A stretch of DNA of 64,000 nt from Citrobacter sp. FP75. Lineage in GTDB: Bacteria > Pseudomonadota > Gammaproteobacteria > Enterobacterales > Enterobacteriaceae. A program made the position numbers and the translations under genes. The DNA is taken from positions 558,001 through 622,000 of the forward strand of contig NZ_JAFDOE010000001.1 of assembly GCF_018342065.1 (NCBI RefSeq), read 5' to 3'. Under the pieces are notes generated by a model, which did not search any database, had not been told where the DNA came from, and worked only from the letters and a program-made list of their open reading frames with translations. Shown here piece after piece: positions 53,043-64,000 of this stretch (within the stretch, counting starts at the first letter, position 1; every line of letters starts with the position of its first letter).

Positions 53043-53804
53043 ATGAAGAATAAATCATTATTTTTAGCGTTGGCGGTTTCCGCCACTCTGTTGGCCGGTT
53101 GTAAAAATGGCGTCAATGGTGATCTTGTTGCCAGTTCTGGCATGTCTGCTTATAAAGCTGCGACGCTTTCAGATGCTGATGTCAAAGCTCTGTCTGATAA
53201 ATCATGTAAGCAGATGGATAGCGATAATCAGCTTGCTGGTTCTAAAAGTAAATATACCAAGCGTTTGAATAAAATTGCGAAAGCACTGGGTAAAAACATT
53301 GATGGCACGCCGGTTAACTATAAGGTTTATATGACCAGTGATATCAATGCCTGGGCAATGGCGAATGGCTGCGTGCGTGTCTATTCTGGTCTGATGGATC
53401 TGATGACAGACAATGAAATCGAAGGGGTATTGGGCCATGAACTGGGCCACGTTTCCCTGGGGCATTCGCGTAAAGCTATGCAAACTGCCTATGCTACGCT
53501 TGCCGCACGTGATGCGGTTTCTGCAACCAGTGGCGTCGCAGCACAACTCTCCCAGTCTCAGTTAGGCGATCTGGCTGAAGGCGTGATTAATTCGGCATTC
53601 TCCCGTAGCCAGGAATCGGATGCAGATGATTTTTCCTACGACTTATTGAAAAAACGCGGTATTGACCGTCAGGGCCTGGTCACCGCGTTTGATAAGTTTG
53701 CCACCATGGATGCGGGACATGCAAAATCGTTGATGGATTCTCATCCGGCTTCTACTGACCGTGCTGAGCATATGCGTGAGCGTATTGCTGCGGATAAAAA
53801 GTAA
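53043..53804 (+). CDS. ycaL: M48-family metallopeptidase lipoprotein YcaL
   Basis: Probable outer-membrane lipoprotein protease of 253 residues. The signal peptide ends in the lipobox LLAGC (Cys20), with Lys at +2, which favours outer-membrane sorting. The zinc motif HELGH is intact in GVLGHELGHVSLGH, with the downstream Glu in SQESDADDFS. In E. coli, YcaL degrades stalled LptD, in parallel with BepA. The ATG at 53043 follows GGAAGATT; upstream in-frame sequence is A/T-rich and not family-like. Confidence 0.92.
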   Translation: MKNKSLFLALAVSATLLAGCKNGVNGDLVASSGMSAYKAATLSDADVKALSDKSCKQMDSDNQLAGSKSKYTKRLNKIAKALGKNIDGTPVNYKVYMTSDINAWAMANGCVRVYSGLMDLMTDNEIEGVLGHELGHVSLGHSRKAMQTAYATLAARDAVSATSGVAAQLSQSQLGDLAEGVINSAFSRSQESDADDFSYDLLKKRGIDRQGLVTAFDKFATMDAGHAKSLMDSHPASTDRAEHMRERIAADKK

Positions 53805-53975
53805 ATCGGTATTTTCTTCCGGGCTGGTTTCCCTCCAGCCCGCTATAATTGCGCAATTCTTCCTCACATCGTTACAGACTAATCGGGTTTTTACACTCTG
53901 TGTTAACGATTATTAGCGTTGGCGCGTATAATGCGCGGCGTTTACGTTAACGTATGCCTGTTTAAGGAGAAAAAG

Positions 53976-54659
53976 ATGACGGCAATTGCCCCGGTTATTA
54001 CCATTGATGGCCCAAGCGGTGCAGGTAAAGGCACCTTGTGCAAAGCAATGGCGGAAGCATTGCAGTGGCATCTGTTAGATTCTGGCGCGATTTATCGCGT
54101 ACTGGCGCTTGCAGCGTTACATCACCATGTTGATGTTGCCTCCGAAGATGCTCTGGTACCGCTTGCGTCTCATCTGGATGTGCGTTTTATCTCAACAGAC
54201 GGCAATCTGGAAGTTATTCTGGAAGGTGAAGATGTCAGCGGTGAAATCCGCACTCAGGAAGTGGCAAATGCCGCCTCTCAGGTGGCCGCGTTTCCCCGAG
54301 TGCGTGAAGCGCTGTTACGCCGCCAACGCGCCTTCCGTGAAGCGCCGGGATTAATCGCTGACGGACGCGATATGGGGACCGTGGTATTCCCTGACGCACC
54401 GGTTAAAATTTTTCTGGACGCCTCCTCGCAAGAACGTGCGCATCGACGTATGCTACAGTTGCAGGAAAAGGGCTTTAGTGTTAACTTTGAACGCCTTTTG
54501 GCCGAGATCGAAGAGCGCGACGACCGCGATCGAAACCGTGCTGTAGCGCCATTAGTTCCCGCTGCTGATGCTTTAGTTTTGGATTCAACCCGATTAAGCA
54601 TTGAGCAAGTGATTGAAAAAGCGTTACAATACGCGCGCCAAAAACTGGCACTCGCTTAA
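53976..54659 (+). CDS. cmk: Cytidylate kinase
   Basis: Phosphorylates CMP and dCMP with ATP, salvaging nucleotides from RNA and lipid turnover. The 227-residue protein has the P-loop GPSGAGKGT (12-20), the catalytic segment [13 protein letters not shown] and the bacterial NMP-binding insert. The ATG at 53976 follows AAGGAGA. It is 113 bp upstream of rpsA, with which it is co-transcribed in E. coli. Confidence 0.98.
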   Translation: MTAIAPVITIDGPSGAGKGTLCKAMAEALQWHLLDSGAIYRVLALAALHHHVDVASEDALVPLASHLDVRFISTDGNLEVILEGEDVSGEIRTQEVANAASQVAAFPRVREALLRRQRAFREAPGLIADGRDMGTVVFPDAPVKIFLDASSQERAHRRMLQLQEKGFSVNFERLLAEIEERDDRDRNRAVAPLVPAADALVLDSTRLSIEQVIEKALQYARQKLALA

Positions 54660-54772
54660 GTGCGACCGAATTTGCAGTACCCCCGTTGCAATGGATTGAC
54701 AGCGGGTATGTTAAACAACCCCATCCGGCATGGAGCCAGGTGGACGTTAAATATGAAACCTGAAGATTAAAC

Positions 54773-56446
54773 ATGACTGAATCTTTTGCTCAACTGTTTG
54801 AAGAATCCTTAAAAGAAATCGAAACCCGTCCGGGTTCCATCGTTCGTGGTGTTGTTGTTGCTATCGACAAAGATATCGTACTGGTTGACGCCGGTCTGAA
54901 ATCTGAGTCTGCCATTCCGGCAGAGCAGTTCAAAAACGCCCAGGGCGAGCTGGAAATCCAGGTTGGTGACGAAGTTGACGTTGCTCTGGATGCAGTAGAA
55001 GACGGCTTCGGTGAAACTCTGCTGTCCCGTGAAAAAGCTAAACGTCACGAAGCTTGGATCACGCTGGAAAAAGCTTACGAAGAAGCTGCGACCGTTACTG
55101 GTGTTATCAATGGCAAAGTCAAGGGTGGCTTCACTGTTGAGCTGAATGGTATTCGCGCGTTCCTGCCGGGTTCCCTGGTAGACGTTCGTCCGGTCCGCGA
55201 CACGCTGCACCTGGAAGGCAAAGAGCTTGAATTCAAAGTAATCAAGCTGGATCAGAAGCGTAACAACGTTGTTGTTTCCCGTCGTGCCGTTATCGAATCC
55301 GAAAACAGCGCAGAACGCGATCAGCTGCTGGAAAACCTGCAGGAAGGCATGGAAGTTAAAGGTATCGTTAAGAACCTCACTGACTACGGTGCATTCGTTG
55401 ATCTGGGTGGCGTTGACGGCCTGCTGCACATCACCGACATGGCATGGAAACGCGTTAAGCATCCGAGCGAAATCGTAAACGTTGGCGACGAAATCACTGT
55501 TAAAGTGCTGAAGTTCGACCGCGAGCGTACTCGTGTATCTCTGGGCCTGAAACAGCTGGGCGAAGATCCATGGGTAGCTATCGCTAAGCGTTATCCGGAA
55601 GGTACCAAACTGACTGGTCGCGTGACCAACCTGACTGACTACGGCTGCTTCGTTGAAATCGAAGAAGGCGTTGAAGGCTTGGTTCACGTTTCCGAAATGG
55701 ATTGGACCAACAAAAACATCCACCCGTCCAAAGTTGTTAACGTTGGCGACGTAGTGGAAGTTATGGTTCTGGATATCGACGAAGAACGTCGTCGTATCTC
55801 CCTGGGTCTGAAGCAGTGCAAAAACAACCCATGGCAGCAGTTCGCGGAAACCCACAACAAGGGTGACCGTGTTGAAGGTAAAATCAAGTCTATCACTGAC
55901 TTCGGTATCTTCATCGGCCTGGACGGCGGCATCGACGGCCTGGTTCACCTGTCTGACATCTCCTGGAACGTTGCAGGCGAAGAAGCAGTTCGTGAATACA
56001 AAAAAGGCGACGAAATCGCAGCAGTTGTTCTGCAGGTTGACGCAGAACGTGAGCGTATCTCGCTGGGCGTTAAACAGCTCGCAGAAGATCCGTTCAACAA
56101 CTGGGTTGCACTGAACAAGAAAGGCGCAATCGTAAACGGTAAAGTGACTGCAGTTGACGCGAAAGGCGCAACCGTAGAACTGGCTGACGGCGTTGAAGGT
56201 TACCTGCGCGCTTCTGAAGCTTCACGTGACCGCGTTGAAGATGCAACTCTGGTTCTGAGCGTAGGCGACGACGTTGAAGCTAAATTCACCGGCGTTGATC
56301 GTAAGAACCGTGCAATCAGCCTGTCTGTTCGTGCTAAAGACGAAGCTGATGAGAAAGATGCAATCGCAACTGTTAACAAACAGGAAGATGCAAACTTCTC
56401 TAACAACGCAATGGCTGAAGCTTTCAAAGCAGCTAAAGGCGAGTAA
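54773..56446 (+). CDS. rpsA: 30S ribosomal protein S1
   Basis: Essential RNA-binding protein that brings mRNA to the 30S subunit. The 557-residue protein has six S1 OB-fold repeats; the conserved [20 protein letters not shown]-type segments recur in repeats 3 to 5. There is no strong ribosome-binding site before the ATG. This is typical of rpsA, whose A/U-rich leader is recognised by S1 itself and allows autoregulation. Codon use is strongly biased. Confidence 0.99.
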   Translation: MTESFAQLFEESLKEIETRPGSIVRGVVVAIDKDIVLVDAGLKSESAIPAEQFKNAQGELEIQVGDEVDVALDAVEDGFGETLLSREKAKRHEAWITLEKAYEEAATVTGVINGKVKGGFTVELNGIRAFLPGSLVDVRPVRDTLHLEGKELEFKVIKLDQKRNNVVVSRRAVIESENSAERDQLLENLQEGMEVKGIVKNLTDYGAFVDLGGVDGLLHITDMAWKRVKHPSEIVNVGDEITVKVLKFDRERTRVSLGLKQLGEDPWVAIAKRYPEGTKLTGRVTNLTDYGCFVEIEEGVEGLVHVSEMDWTNKNIHPSKVVNVGDVVEVMVLDIDEERRRISLGLKQCKNNPWQQFAETHNKGDRVEGKIKSITDFGIFIGLDGGIDGLVHLSDISWNVAGEEAVREYKKGDEIAAVVLQVDAERERISLGVKQLAEDPFNNWVALNKKGAIVNGKVTAVDAKGATVELADGVEGYLRASEASRDRVEDATLVLSVGDDVEAKFTGVDRKNRAISLSVRAKDEADEKDAIATVNKQEDANFSNNAMAEAFKAAKGE

Positions 56447-56463
56447 TATCGAGTGCTCCAAAT

Positions 56464-56560
56464 CCTTTGTGCTATTAACGGCACAAAGGGTGACGAGTAA
56501 CTTGACAGATTACAGGATTCGTCCTGTAATCAATGACAAAGGGCGGCTACGGCCGCCCTT
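56464..56560 (+). repeat. Three tandem hairpins between rpsA and ihfB
   Basis: Three stems follow each other: CCTTTGTGC / GCACAAAGG (56464-56489, 8-nt loop), GATTACAGGA / TCCTGTAATC (56508-56531, TTCG tetraloop), and AAGGGCGGC / GCCGCCCTT (56539-56560, TACG loop). All arms are perfect. None has a T run, so processing or 3'-end protection of the rpsA mRNA is more likely than simple termination. Confidence 0.75.
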
Positions 56561-56605
56561 AATCAATACAGCAGCTAATTTTGCCTTTAAGGAACCGGAG
56601 GAATC

Positions 56606-56890
56606 ATGACCAAGTCAGAATTGATAGAAAGACTTGCAACCCAGCAGCCTCATATTCCCGCGAAAGCGGTTGAAGACGCGGTAAAAGAGATGCTGGAACA
56701 TATGGCCTCGACTCTGGCGCAGGGCGAGCGTATTGAAATCCGCGGTTTCGGTAGTTTTTCTTTGCATTACCGCGCACCACGTACCGGACGTAATCCGAAG
56801 ACTGGCGACAAAGTGGATCTGGAAGGAAAGTATGTTCCGCACTTTAAACCAGGTAAAGAACTGCGCGATCGCGCCAATATTTACGGTTAA
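56606..56890 (+). CDS. ihfB: Integration host factor subunit beta
   Basis: DNA-bending architectural protein; with IhfA it makes sharp U-turns at specific sites. The 94-residue HU/IHF-family protein has the DNA-inserting arm with GRNPKTG and the family start [25 protein letters not shown] precedes the ATG. Although downstream of rpsA, its own promoter is known in E. coli. Confidence 0.98.
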   Translation: MTKSELIERLATQQPHIPAKAVEDAVKEMLEHMASTLAQGERIEIRGFGSFSLHYRAPRTGRNPKTGDKVDLEGKYVPHFKPGKELRDRANIYG

Positions 56891-56915
56891 GTTCTTAACG
56901 AAACTTAACGCCGAG

Positions 56916-56941
56916 AAAAGCACCTGTATGGGTGCTTTTTT
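56916..56941 (+). terminator. ihfB terminator
   Basis: Stem AAAAGCACC / GGTGCTTTT with a 6-nt loop and a T6 run, 25 bp after the ihfB stop. Confidence 0.88.
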
Positions 56942-57096
56942 CATTTCTGTCTGTCCATATTGGAACCTTACTCTCAGTTAAACCGTACGTTACATCCACC
57001 GCTCAATAACAGCGGAACGCACCTCGTGTAATGGTAAATTGCTGCCAGACAACCTCGGTTTTGTCCTGCACACTTCCTGTAACAGGGAGGTGTTTC

Positions 57097-59361
57097 ATGA
57101 AAATAACAACGGTCAGTACGTGTGCATTGTGCGGCATTCTCCCGCTAACGCTGTTGCCAACGCTGCCCGGAATGCTGTATATCAGCAGCCTGTTTTGCCT
57201 GGCGTGTATGCTCTGTCTTATTCCGCACAAGTATCTGCTATACGCCGGGTTAACCCTGTTGTTCTTTCTCTGGGGAATACTGGCGGCGAAAGAGGCTATC
57301 TGGGCGGGTAATACGCTCCCCGCTAACACACAGCAGGCCGTAGTGCAGATAACCGCCACTGACCATATGACCACACACTATGGGCAGATTACCCGCCTGC
57401 AGGGGAGACGGATATTTCCGGCGCTGGGGATCGTACTGTATGGGCAGTACTTGCCCGGTGAGGTTTGCGCGGGTCAGCAGTGGGCGATGACACTTAAGGT
57501 TCGCGCGGTACACGGTCAGTTAAATGAAGGGGGATTCGATAGCCAGCGCTATGCGTTAGCACAGCATCAACCGCTGACGGGACGTTTCTTGCAGGCTACA
57601 GTCATCTCGCCGAAGTGCAGTCTGCGTGCCCGTTATCTCTCTTCTTTGAATACGACGTTAGCCGCTTATCCCTGGCAGCGGGTGATCCTGGGCCTGGGAA
57701 TGGGGGAGCGATTGTCCGTTTCGCAAGAAGTGAAAAACATTATGCGCGATACCGGAACGACGCATTTAATGGCTATTTCCGGGTTGCACATTGCCTTTGC
57801 TGCGCTTTTGGCCGCGGGGCTAATACGTAGTGGGCAATTTTTTATGCCAACCCGCTGGATCGCCTGGCAGGTTCCGTTAGTGGGTGGAATAGCTTGCGCA
57901 GTGTTTTATGCCTGGTTAACAGGGTTACAACCACCCGCACTACGCACCGTTGTTGCACTGATTGTCTGGGGAGCACTTAAGCTGAGTGGGCGGCAGTGGA
58001 GCGGTTGGGCAGTCTGGACGTGCTGTCTGTCCGCGATTGTGGTGGTTGATCCCGTCGCTATTCTGTCTCAAAGCCTGTGGTTGTCTGCGTTTGCCGTGGC
58101 GGCGCTGATATTCTGGTATCAATGGTTTCCATTGCCTGAATGGCCACTCGCGCGTACAGGACGTGTGTTTATCGAACTGGCGCATCTTCAACTAGGTATT
58201 ACGCTACTGCTTCTGCCTGTACAAATCGCCTTGTTTCACGGTATTAGTTTGACCTCATTTCTGGCTAATTTGTTTGCAGTTCCATTGGTCACGTTTGTTT
58301 CCGTCCCGCTGATACTTGCGGGCATGATCGCACACTTAACCGGCCCGCTGGTTATCGAGACAGGTTGCTGGTATCTGGCCGACCGCTCGCTGGCGCTCTT
58401 ATTCTGGGCGCTCAACAGCCTGCCAGAAGGTTGGATCAACATTGACCAACGCTGGCAATGGCTTTCTCTGGCGCCATGGGCAATGCTCATCGCATGGCGA
58501 CTGAATGTCTGGCGTACCTTGCCGGTAGTCTGCTTTTCTGCGGTATTTTTGCTGAGCTGGCCGTTTTGGCGGACATCGCGAGCTGAAGTGTGGCAGGTAT
58601 CTATGCTGGATGTTGGGCAGGGACTGGCAATGGTCATTGCTCGTAATGGTAAAGCGATCCTCTATGACACCGGGCCGGCATGGCCAGGGGGTGATAGCGC
58701 ACAGCAGTTGATCATTCCCTGGTTACGCTGGCACAACCTGACGCCTGAAGGGATCGTGTTGAGCCATGAACATCTGGATCATCGTGGAGGCATGGATTCA
58801 TTACTGAAAACCTGGCCAACAATGTGGGTGAGAAGCCCGTTAGGATGGAAAGGCCATTTACCCTGCTTTCGTGGCGAGAGCTGGCAATGGCAAGGATTAA
58901 CGTTCAGCGCGCACTGGCCGCTTCGCGGAAATAGCGATCGAGGAAATAACCATTCCTGTGTAGTGAAGGTTGATGACGGAAAACGCAGTTTACTTCTGAC
59001 CGGTGATATTGAATCACCCGCTGAACAAAAAATGCTAAGTCACTACTGGCAGCATCTGCAGTCCACTTTTATTCAGGTTCCGCATCATGGTAGCAATACT
59101 TCATCATCATTAGCGCTGATTCAACGGGTGGGCGGGCAGGCTGCGTTAGCCTCAGCTTCACGCTATAACGCCTGGCGTCTGCCCTCGTGGAAAGTGAAGC
59201 AGCGCTATCAGCAGCAGAATTACCAATGGCTGGATACCCCTCATCAGGGGCAGGTGACGCTGGACTTTTATCAGGAAAACTGGCGGATACGCAGTCTAAG
59301 GGATCAGATTTTACCTCGTTGGTATCATCAGTGGTTTGGCGTGCCGGAGGATAACGGGTAG
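57097..59361 (+). CDS. ycaI: ComEC/Rec2-family DNA uptake channel YcaI
   Basis: Inner-membrane protein of 754 residues, the enterobacterial ComEC homologue, thought to pass single-stranded DNA across the inner membrane. It has an N-terminal OB-like domain, the Competence domain with about ten membrane helices (from GLGMGERLSV to about 490), and a C-terminal metallo-beta-lactamase domain with the motif LSHEHLDHRGG. The ATG at 57097 follows GGGAGGTG. Its role in normal E. coli growth is unclear. msbA follows 36 bp later. Confidence 0.93.
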   Translation: MKITTVSTCALCGILPLTLLPTLPGMLYISSLFCLACMLCLIPHKYLLYAGLTLLFFLWGILAAKEAIWAGNTLPANTQQAVVQITATDHMTTHYGQITRLQGRRIFPALGIVLYGQYLPGEVCAGQQWAMTLKVRAVHGQLNEGGFDSQRYALAQHQPLTGRFLQATVISPKCSLRARYLSSLNTTLAAYPWQRVILGLGMGERLSVSQEVKNIMRDTGTTHLMAISGLHIAFAALLAAGLIRSGQFFMPTRWIAWQVPLVGGIACAVFYAWLTGLQPPALRTVVALIVWGALKLSGRQWSGWAVWTCCLSAIVVVDPVAILSQSLWLSAFAVAALIFWYQWFPLPEWPLARTGRVFIELAHLQLGITLLLLPVQIALFHGISLTSFLANLFAVPLVTFVSVPLILAGMIAHLTGPLVIETGCWYLADRSLALLFWALNSLPEGWINIDQRWQWLSLAPWAMLIAWRLNVWRTLPVVCFSAVFLLSWPFWRTSRAEVWQVSMLDVGQGLAMVIARNGKAILYDTGPAWPGGDSAQQLIIPWLRWHNLTPEGIVLSHEHLDHRGGMDSLLKTWPTMWVRSPLGWKGHLPCFRGESWQWQGLTFSAHWPLRGNSDRGNNHSCVVKVDDGKRSLLLTGDIESPAEQKMLSHYWQHLQSTFIQVPHHGSNTSSSLALIQRVGGQAALASASRYNAWRLPSWKVKQRYQQQNYQWLDTPHQGQVTLDFYQENWRIRSLRDQILPRWYHQWFGVPEDNG

Positions 59362-59397
59362 AATATGCGGCTATTCTAACAAATGCTGGTTTTTTGA

Positions 59398-61146
59398 ATG
59401 CATAACGATAAAGATCTCTCTACGTGGCAGACGTTTCGCCGACTATGGCCGACCATAGCGCCTTTTAAATCGGGTCTGATCGTGGCGGGTATAGCGTTAG
59501 TCCTTAACGCGGCCAGCGATACCTTCATGTTATCGCTCCTTAAACCATTACTGGATGATGGTTTTGGTAAAGCCGATCGCTCAGTGTTGATGTGGATGCC
59601 ACTGGTGGTCATTGGGCTGATGATAGTACGTGGCTTAACCAGCTATGTCTCCAGCTACTGTATTTCCTGGGTGTCAGGCAAAGTGGTGATGACCATACGC
59701 CGCCGCCTGTTCGGTCATATGATGGGCATGCCCGTCGCCTTTTTTGATAAACAATCTACAGGTACGTTACTGTCTCGTATTACCTATGATTCAGAGCAGG
59801 TGGCGTCATCGTCTTCTGGCGCGCTGATCACCGTGGTGCGTGAAGGGGCCTCGATTATCGGCCTGTTTATCATGATGTTTTATTACAGCTGGCAGCTGTC
59901 ATTAATTCTGATTGTGCTGGCGCCCATTGTGTCAATTGCGATTCGCGTGGTTTCCAAGCGTTTTCGTAGTATCAGTAAGAATATGCAAAACACCATGGGG
60001 CAGGTGACGACCAGTGCGGAGCAGATGCTGAAAGGCCACAAAGAAGTATTGATTTTTGGTGGTCAGGAAGTCGAAACCAAACGTTTTGATAAAGTCAGCA
60101 ACAAGATGCGATTGCAGGGCATGAAGATGGTTTCCGCCTCTTCTATCTCCGATCCTATCATCCAACTGATTGCCTCTTTGGCACTGGCTTTCGTGTTGTA
60201 TGCGGCCAGTTTCCCAAGCGTCATGGAAAACCTGACGGCTGGGACAATTACGGTCGTCTTCTCCTCAATGATTGCCCTGATGCGTCCGCTGAAGTCCCTG
60301 ACTAACGTCAACGCGCAGTTCCAGCGCGGTATGGCGGCGTGCCAGACTTTGTTCACTATTCTGGATAGCGAACAAGAAAAAGACGAAGGTAAACGCGTTA
60401 TCGAACGTGCGAGCGGCGATCTGGAGTTCCGTAACGTCACCTTTACCTATCCGGGACGTGAAGTGCCTGCGCTGCGTGACATCAATCTGAATATTCCGGC
60501 GGGTAAAACCGTTGCGCTGGTAGGGCGTTCAGGTTCAGGTAAATCTACCATCGCCAGTCTGATTACGCGCTTCTATGACATTGATGAAGGGCATATTCTG
60601 ATGGACGGACACGACCTGCGTGAATATACCCTGGCATCCCTGCGCGATCAGGTTGCTCTGGTCTCGCAGAACGTACACCTGTTTAACGATACGGTAGCCA
60701 ATAACATCGCCTACGCGCGTACGGATATCTACAGCCGCGAGCAGATTGAAGAAGCGGCGCGAATGGCTTATGCCATGGACTTCATCAACAAAATGGATAA
60801 TGGCCTGGATACGGTCATTGGTGAGAACGGTGTGCTGCTTTCCGGCGGTCAGCGCCAGCGTATTGCTATCGCCCGTGCCTTGCTGCGCGACAGCCCGATT
60901 CTGATCCTCGATGAAGCGACGTCGGCTCTGGATACCGAATCCGAACGCGCTATTCAGGCTGCTCTGGATGAACTGCAGAAAAACCGTACATCGCTGGTCA
61001 TTGCGCACCGCCTTTCCACCATTGAGCAGGCGGATGAGATTGTCGTTGTGGAAGACGGGCTGATTGTTGAGCGCGGCACCCATAGCGAACTGCTTGAACA
61101 GCGTGGCGTATATGCGCAATTACACAAAATGCAATTTGGTCAATGA
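59398..61146 (+). CDS. msbA: Lipid A exporter MsbA
   Basis: Essential homodimeric ABC flippase that moves lipid A-core across the inner membrane. The 582-residue protein has six membrane helices, then an ATPase domain with Walker [10 protein letters not shown], signature LSGGQRQR, Walker [13 protein letters not shown] and the H-loop IAHRLSTIE. It overlaps lpxK by 4 bp (ATGA), so export and lipid A synthesis genes are coupled. Confidence 0.99.
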   Translation: MHNDKDLSTWQTFRRLWPTIAPFKSGLIVAGIALVLNAASDTFMLSLLKPLLDDGFGKADRSVLMWMPLVVIGLMIVRGLTSYVSSYCISWVSGKVVMTIRRRLFGHMMGMPVAFFDKQSTGTLLSRITYDSEQVASSSSGALITVVREGASIIGLFIMMFYYSWQLSLILIVLAPIVSIAIRVVSKRFRSISKNMQNTMGQVTTSAEQMLKGHKEVLIFGGQEVETKRFDKVSNKMRLQGMKMVSASSISDPIIQLIASLALAFVLYAASFPSVMENLTAGTITVVFSSMIALMRPLKSLTNVNAQFQRGMAACQTLFTILDSEQEKDEGKRVIERASGDLEFRNVTFTYPGREVPALRDINLNIPAGKTVALVGRSGSGKSTIASLITRFYDIDEGHILMDGHDLREYTLASLRDQVALVSQNVHLFNDTVANNIAYARTDIYSREQIEEAARMAYAMDFINKMDNGLDTVIGENGVLLSGGQRQRIAIARALLRDSPILILDEATSALDTESERAIQAALDELQKNRTSLVIAHRLSTIEQADEIVVVEDGLIVERGTHSELLEQRGVYAQLHKMQFGQ

Positions 61147-62120
61147 TCGCGCGCATCTGGTCTGGTGAATCGCCGCTGTGGCGATTGTTACTTCCGCTCT
61201 CCTGGCTTTATGGCCTGGTGAGCGGGGGGATCCGCTTATGCTATACGCTTGGGCTTAAACGCGCATGGCGCGCGCCAGTGCCGGTTGTAGTGGTCGGAAA
61301 CCTGACTGCGGGCGGCAATGGTAAAACGCCAGTGGTTATCTGGCTGGTTGAACACTTACAGCAACGCGGCATTCGCGTGGGCGTGGTTTCACGCGGCTAT
61401 GGCGGAAAAGCGCAGGCTTACCCGCTATTGCTGACGGCGGACACTACCACGGCAGAAGCGGGTGATGAACCGGTACTGATCTTTCAGCGTACCGGCGTGC
61501 CGGTTGCTGTTTCTCCGGTAAGAGCCGATGCGGTAAAAGCTATTCTTGCCTATCACGACGTGCAGATTATCGTCACAGACGATGGCCTGCAGCATTATGC
61601 TCTGGCGCGCGATGTTGAAATTGTGGTGATTGACGGCGAACGTCGGTTTGGCAATGGCTGGTGGCTTCCCGCGGGCCCAATGCGTGAGCGTGCCGGACGG
61701 CTTAAATCGGTGGATGCGGCTATCGTCAATGGTGGCATCCCGCAGGCGGGAGAAATTCCGATGCGGCTTGAGCCGGGACTGGCCGTTAATTTACGCACTG
61801 GCGAGCGCTGTAATGTCGCGCAGTTACCTAATATTGTCGCTATGGCTGGGATTGGCCATCCCCCACGTTTTTTTGCCACCCTGGCGGCATGCGGGGCCAG
61901 GCCGCAGAAATGTATCCCGTTGGCAGACCACCAGTCTCTGGCCTACAGTGACGTCAGTGCTCTGTTAGTTGCCGGACAAACGCTGGTGATGACGGAAAAA
62001 GACGCGGTGAAGTGTCGCGCTTTTGCTGATGAAAACTGGTGGTACCTACCTGTCGATGCGCATCTGTCGGGCGAGCAACCCGGTGTTTTACTTGATCGGT
62101 TAACCTCGCTGGCTCGTTAA
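61143..62120 (+). CDS. lpxK: Tetraacyldisaccharide 4'-kinase LpxK
   Basis: Membrane-associated kinase that phosphorylates the 4' position of the lipid A precursor, forming lipid IV-A. The 325-residue protein has an N-terminal hydrophobic segment and an unusual P-loop, [12 protein letters not shown], characteristic of LpxK. It also has the DDGLQH motif with catalytic Asp residues. It is essential and co-transcribed with msbA. Confidence 0.98.
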   Translation: MIARIWSGESPLWRLLLPLSWLYGLVSGGIRLCYTLGLKRAWRAPVPVVVVGNLTAGGNGKTPVVIWLVEHLQQRGIRVGVVSRGYGGKAQAYPLLLTADTTTAEAGDEPVLIFQRTGVPVAVSPVRADAVKAILAYHDVQIIVTDDGLQHYALARDVEIVVIDGERRFGNGWWLPAGPMRERAGRLKSVDAAIVNGGIPQAGEIPMRLEPGLAVNLRTGERCNVAQLPNIVAMAGIGHPPRFFATLAACGARPQKCIPLADHQSLAYSDVSALLVAGQTLVMTEKDAVKCRAFADENWWYLPVDAHLSGEQPGVLLDRLTSLAR

Positions 62121-62161
62121 CGATTTCACGCTGCGGCAGCGAATGATTTATGAGGTTATCA

Positions 62162-63394
62162 ATGTCGTTGCCACACCTTTCTCTGACGGATGCCCGTCAT
62201 CTTCACCTTGCGGCACAAGGTCTGCTGAAAAAAACACGCCGCCGGGCAACTCAGGCGGATATTCTCGCGACTATTGCGCGCATGTCTTTACTGCAAATAG
62301 ATACCATCAATATTGTGGCGCGCAGTCCTTATCTGGTGCTGTTCAGTCGACTGGGCGACTATTCCCCGCAGTGGCTCGATGGTTCGCTACAGCGCGGTGA
62401 ACTGATGGAATACTGGGCGCATGAAGCCTGTTTCTTACCGCGCAGTGACTTTATGCTGATTCGCCATCGTATGCTGGCCCCTGAGAATATGGGCTGGAAG
62501 TACAAAGCGGGTTGGATGGAAGAACACGCCCATGAGATTGAGCAGTTACTGCTGCATATTCAGCATAATGGACCTGTGCGCTCGGCCGATTTCGAGCATC
62601 CGCGCAAGGGAACCAGCGGCTGGTGGGAATGGAAGCCACAGAAGCGCCATCTTGAAGGGCTGTTCACCGCTGGCAGGGTGATGGTGGTGGAGCGGCGTAA
62701 TTTCCAGCGGGTTTATGATGTAACCCATCGCATCATGCCGCACTGGGATGACAAACGTGACCTGCTTTCGCAGACGGAAGCGGAAATTGTCATGCTGGAT
62801 AACAGTGCTCGCAGCCTTGGTATTTTTCGTGAACCGTGGCTGGCGGACTACTATCGTTTAAAGCGTCCGGAGCTCAAAAACTGGCGTGATGCGCGCGCAA
62901 AACAGCAGCAAATTATTCCTGTCGATGTCGAAAAATTGGGCCCCATGTGGCTTCATCGCGATCTGCTTCCGCTGCTTGAACAGGCACTGGCAGGCAAGTT
63001 AACGGCCACCCACAGCGCTGTTTTATCCCCCTTCGACCCGGTGGTCTGGGATCGTAAACGTGCGGAGCAGTTGTTTGATTTTACCTATCGACTGGAGTGC
63101 TATACGCCTGCGCCAAAACGGCAGTACGGCTATTTTGTTTTGCCTCTGCTGCATCGTGGACAACTGGTTGGCCGTATGGATGCTAAAATGCACCGTAAAA
63201 CGGGCGTGCTGGAGGTCATCTCGCTTTGGCTGCAGGATGGCGTCAAACCGGGGGGAACCTTACAAAAGGGTCTGTTCCAGGCAATCGATGATTTCGCGCG
63301 TTGGCAACAGGCGACGCGCGTAACGTTGGGACGCTGCCCTGACGGTTTATTTGCTGACTGTCGTGATGGTTGGGAAATAGCCCCAGCCCGGTAA
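62162..63394 (+). CDS. ycaQ: DNA crosslink-repair glycosylase YcaQ (AlkX)
   Basis: HTH_42-superfamily DNA glycosylase; the E. coli protein unhooks nitrogen-mustard interstrand crosslinks. The 410-residue protein has the catalytic Q-phi-D motif as Gln45-Ile46-Asp47 (LLQIDTINI) and the family segments EYWAHEACFLPRSDF and YFVLPLLHRGQLVGRMDAK. The ATG at 62162 was preferred over one at 62150 because GAGG lies upstream at good spacing and it matches E. coli. Confidence 0.93.
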   Translation: MSLPHLSLTDARHLHLAAQGLLKKTRRRATQADILATIARMSLLQIDTINIVARSPYLVLFSRLGDYSPQWLDGSLQRGELMEYWAHEACFLPRSDFMLIRHRMLAPENMGWKYKAGWMEEHAHEIEQLLLHIQHNGPVRSADFEHPRKGTSGWWEWKPQKRHLEGLFTAGRVMVVERRNFQRVYDVTHRIMPHWDDKRDLLSQTEAEIVMLDNSARSLGIFREPWLADYYRLKRPELKNWRDARAKQQQIIPVDVEKLGPMWLHRDLLPLLEQALAGKLTATHSAVLSPFDPVVWDRKRAEQLFDFTYRLECYTPAPKRQYGYFVLPLLHRGQLVGRMDAKMHRKTGVLEVISLWLQDGVKPGGTLQKGLFQAIDDFARWQQATRVTLGRCPDGLFADCRDGWEIAPAR

Positions 63395-63445
63395 ACGATT
63401 ATGTTAATATTTACGGATTCACAATCCGGTCCATCTGGAGGAACT

Positions 63446-64000
<555 letters not shown>

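Noticed and set aside
54809-55948. A 379-codon minus-strand reading frame opposite rpsA
   Set aside because: Same cause as for pflB: biased codons in a highly expressed gene. The product is a low-complexity Phe/Asn/Val-rich sequence.

Overview
The window is a stretch of enterobacterial chromosome. Almost every gene matches, in order, orientation and length, the Escherichia coli segment from deoR to kdsB (about 19 min), but the proteins differ from E. coli at many positions. Sequence and gene content fit a close E. coli/Salmonella relative, most likely Citrobacter. That genus call rests on memory of gene families, not on a search. The DNA is about 98% accounted for, and no insertion sequence, prophage, plasmid gene or CRISPR array is visible.

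Layout. 1-9.5 kb: truncated deoR, the lipid phosphatase ybjG, multidrug exporter mdfA, ybjH, ybjI, ybjJ, the TetR regulator rcdA, an extra SDR-like gene, the sigma-E small RNA rybB, ybjL, ybjM and grxA. 9.6-18.5 kb: ybjC-nfsA, rimK-ybjN, the putrescine importer potFGHI, ybjO and rlmC. 18.5-21.5 kb: the only clearly rearranged stretch. rlmC lies next to tRNA-Ser serW, so the art-to-clpA block that separates them in E. coli is not here, and a YcaC-like hydrolase, a pirin and a LysR regulator sit between serW and infA. 21.5-35.9 kb: infA, aat, cydDC, trxB, lrp, ftsK, lolA, rarA, serS. 36-49.5 kb: anaerobic metabolism, with dmsABC, ycaD, ycaM, pflA and focA-pflB, then ycaO. 49.5-64 kb: ycaP, serC-aroA, ycaL, cmk-rpsA-ihfB, ycaI-msbA-lpxK, ycaQ, ycaR and truncated kdsB.

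How the genes work together. Several sets are complete modules: polyamine import (PotFGHI), cytochrome bd assembly (CydDC), DMSO respiration (DmsABC), formate production and export (PflB/PflA/FocA), serine and aromatic synthesis (SerC/AroA), and lipid A/Kdo synthesis and export (MsbA/LpxK/KdsB). Regulatory sites readable in the sequence include a PmrA-type box at ybjG, a perfect 9-2-9 palindrome between ybjJ and rcdA, a sigma-E promoter for rybB, a LexA box at ftsK, FNR-type sites at dmsA and focA, a CRP-type site at serC, and many intrinsic terminators.

I found no convincing undescribed multi-gene system. The best leads are the rlmC/serW junction with its neighbouring hydrolase-pirin-LysR cassette, the SDR-like protein that has lost the usual catalytic residues, and several palindromes upstream of potF, ycaM and the pirin gene.
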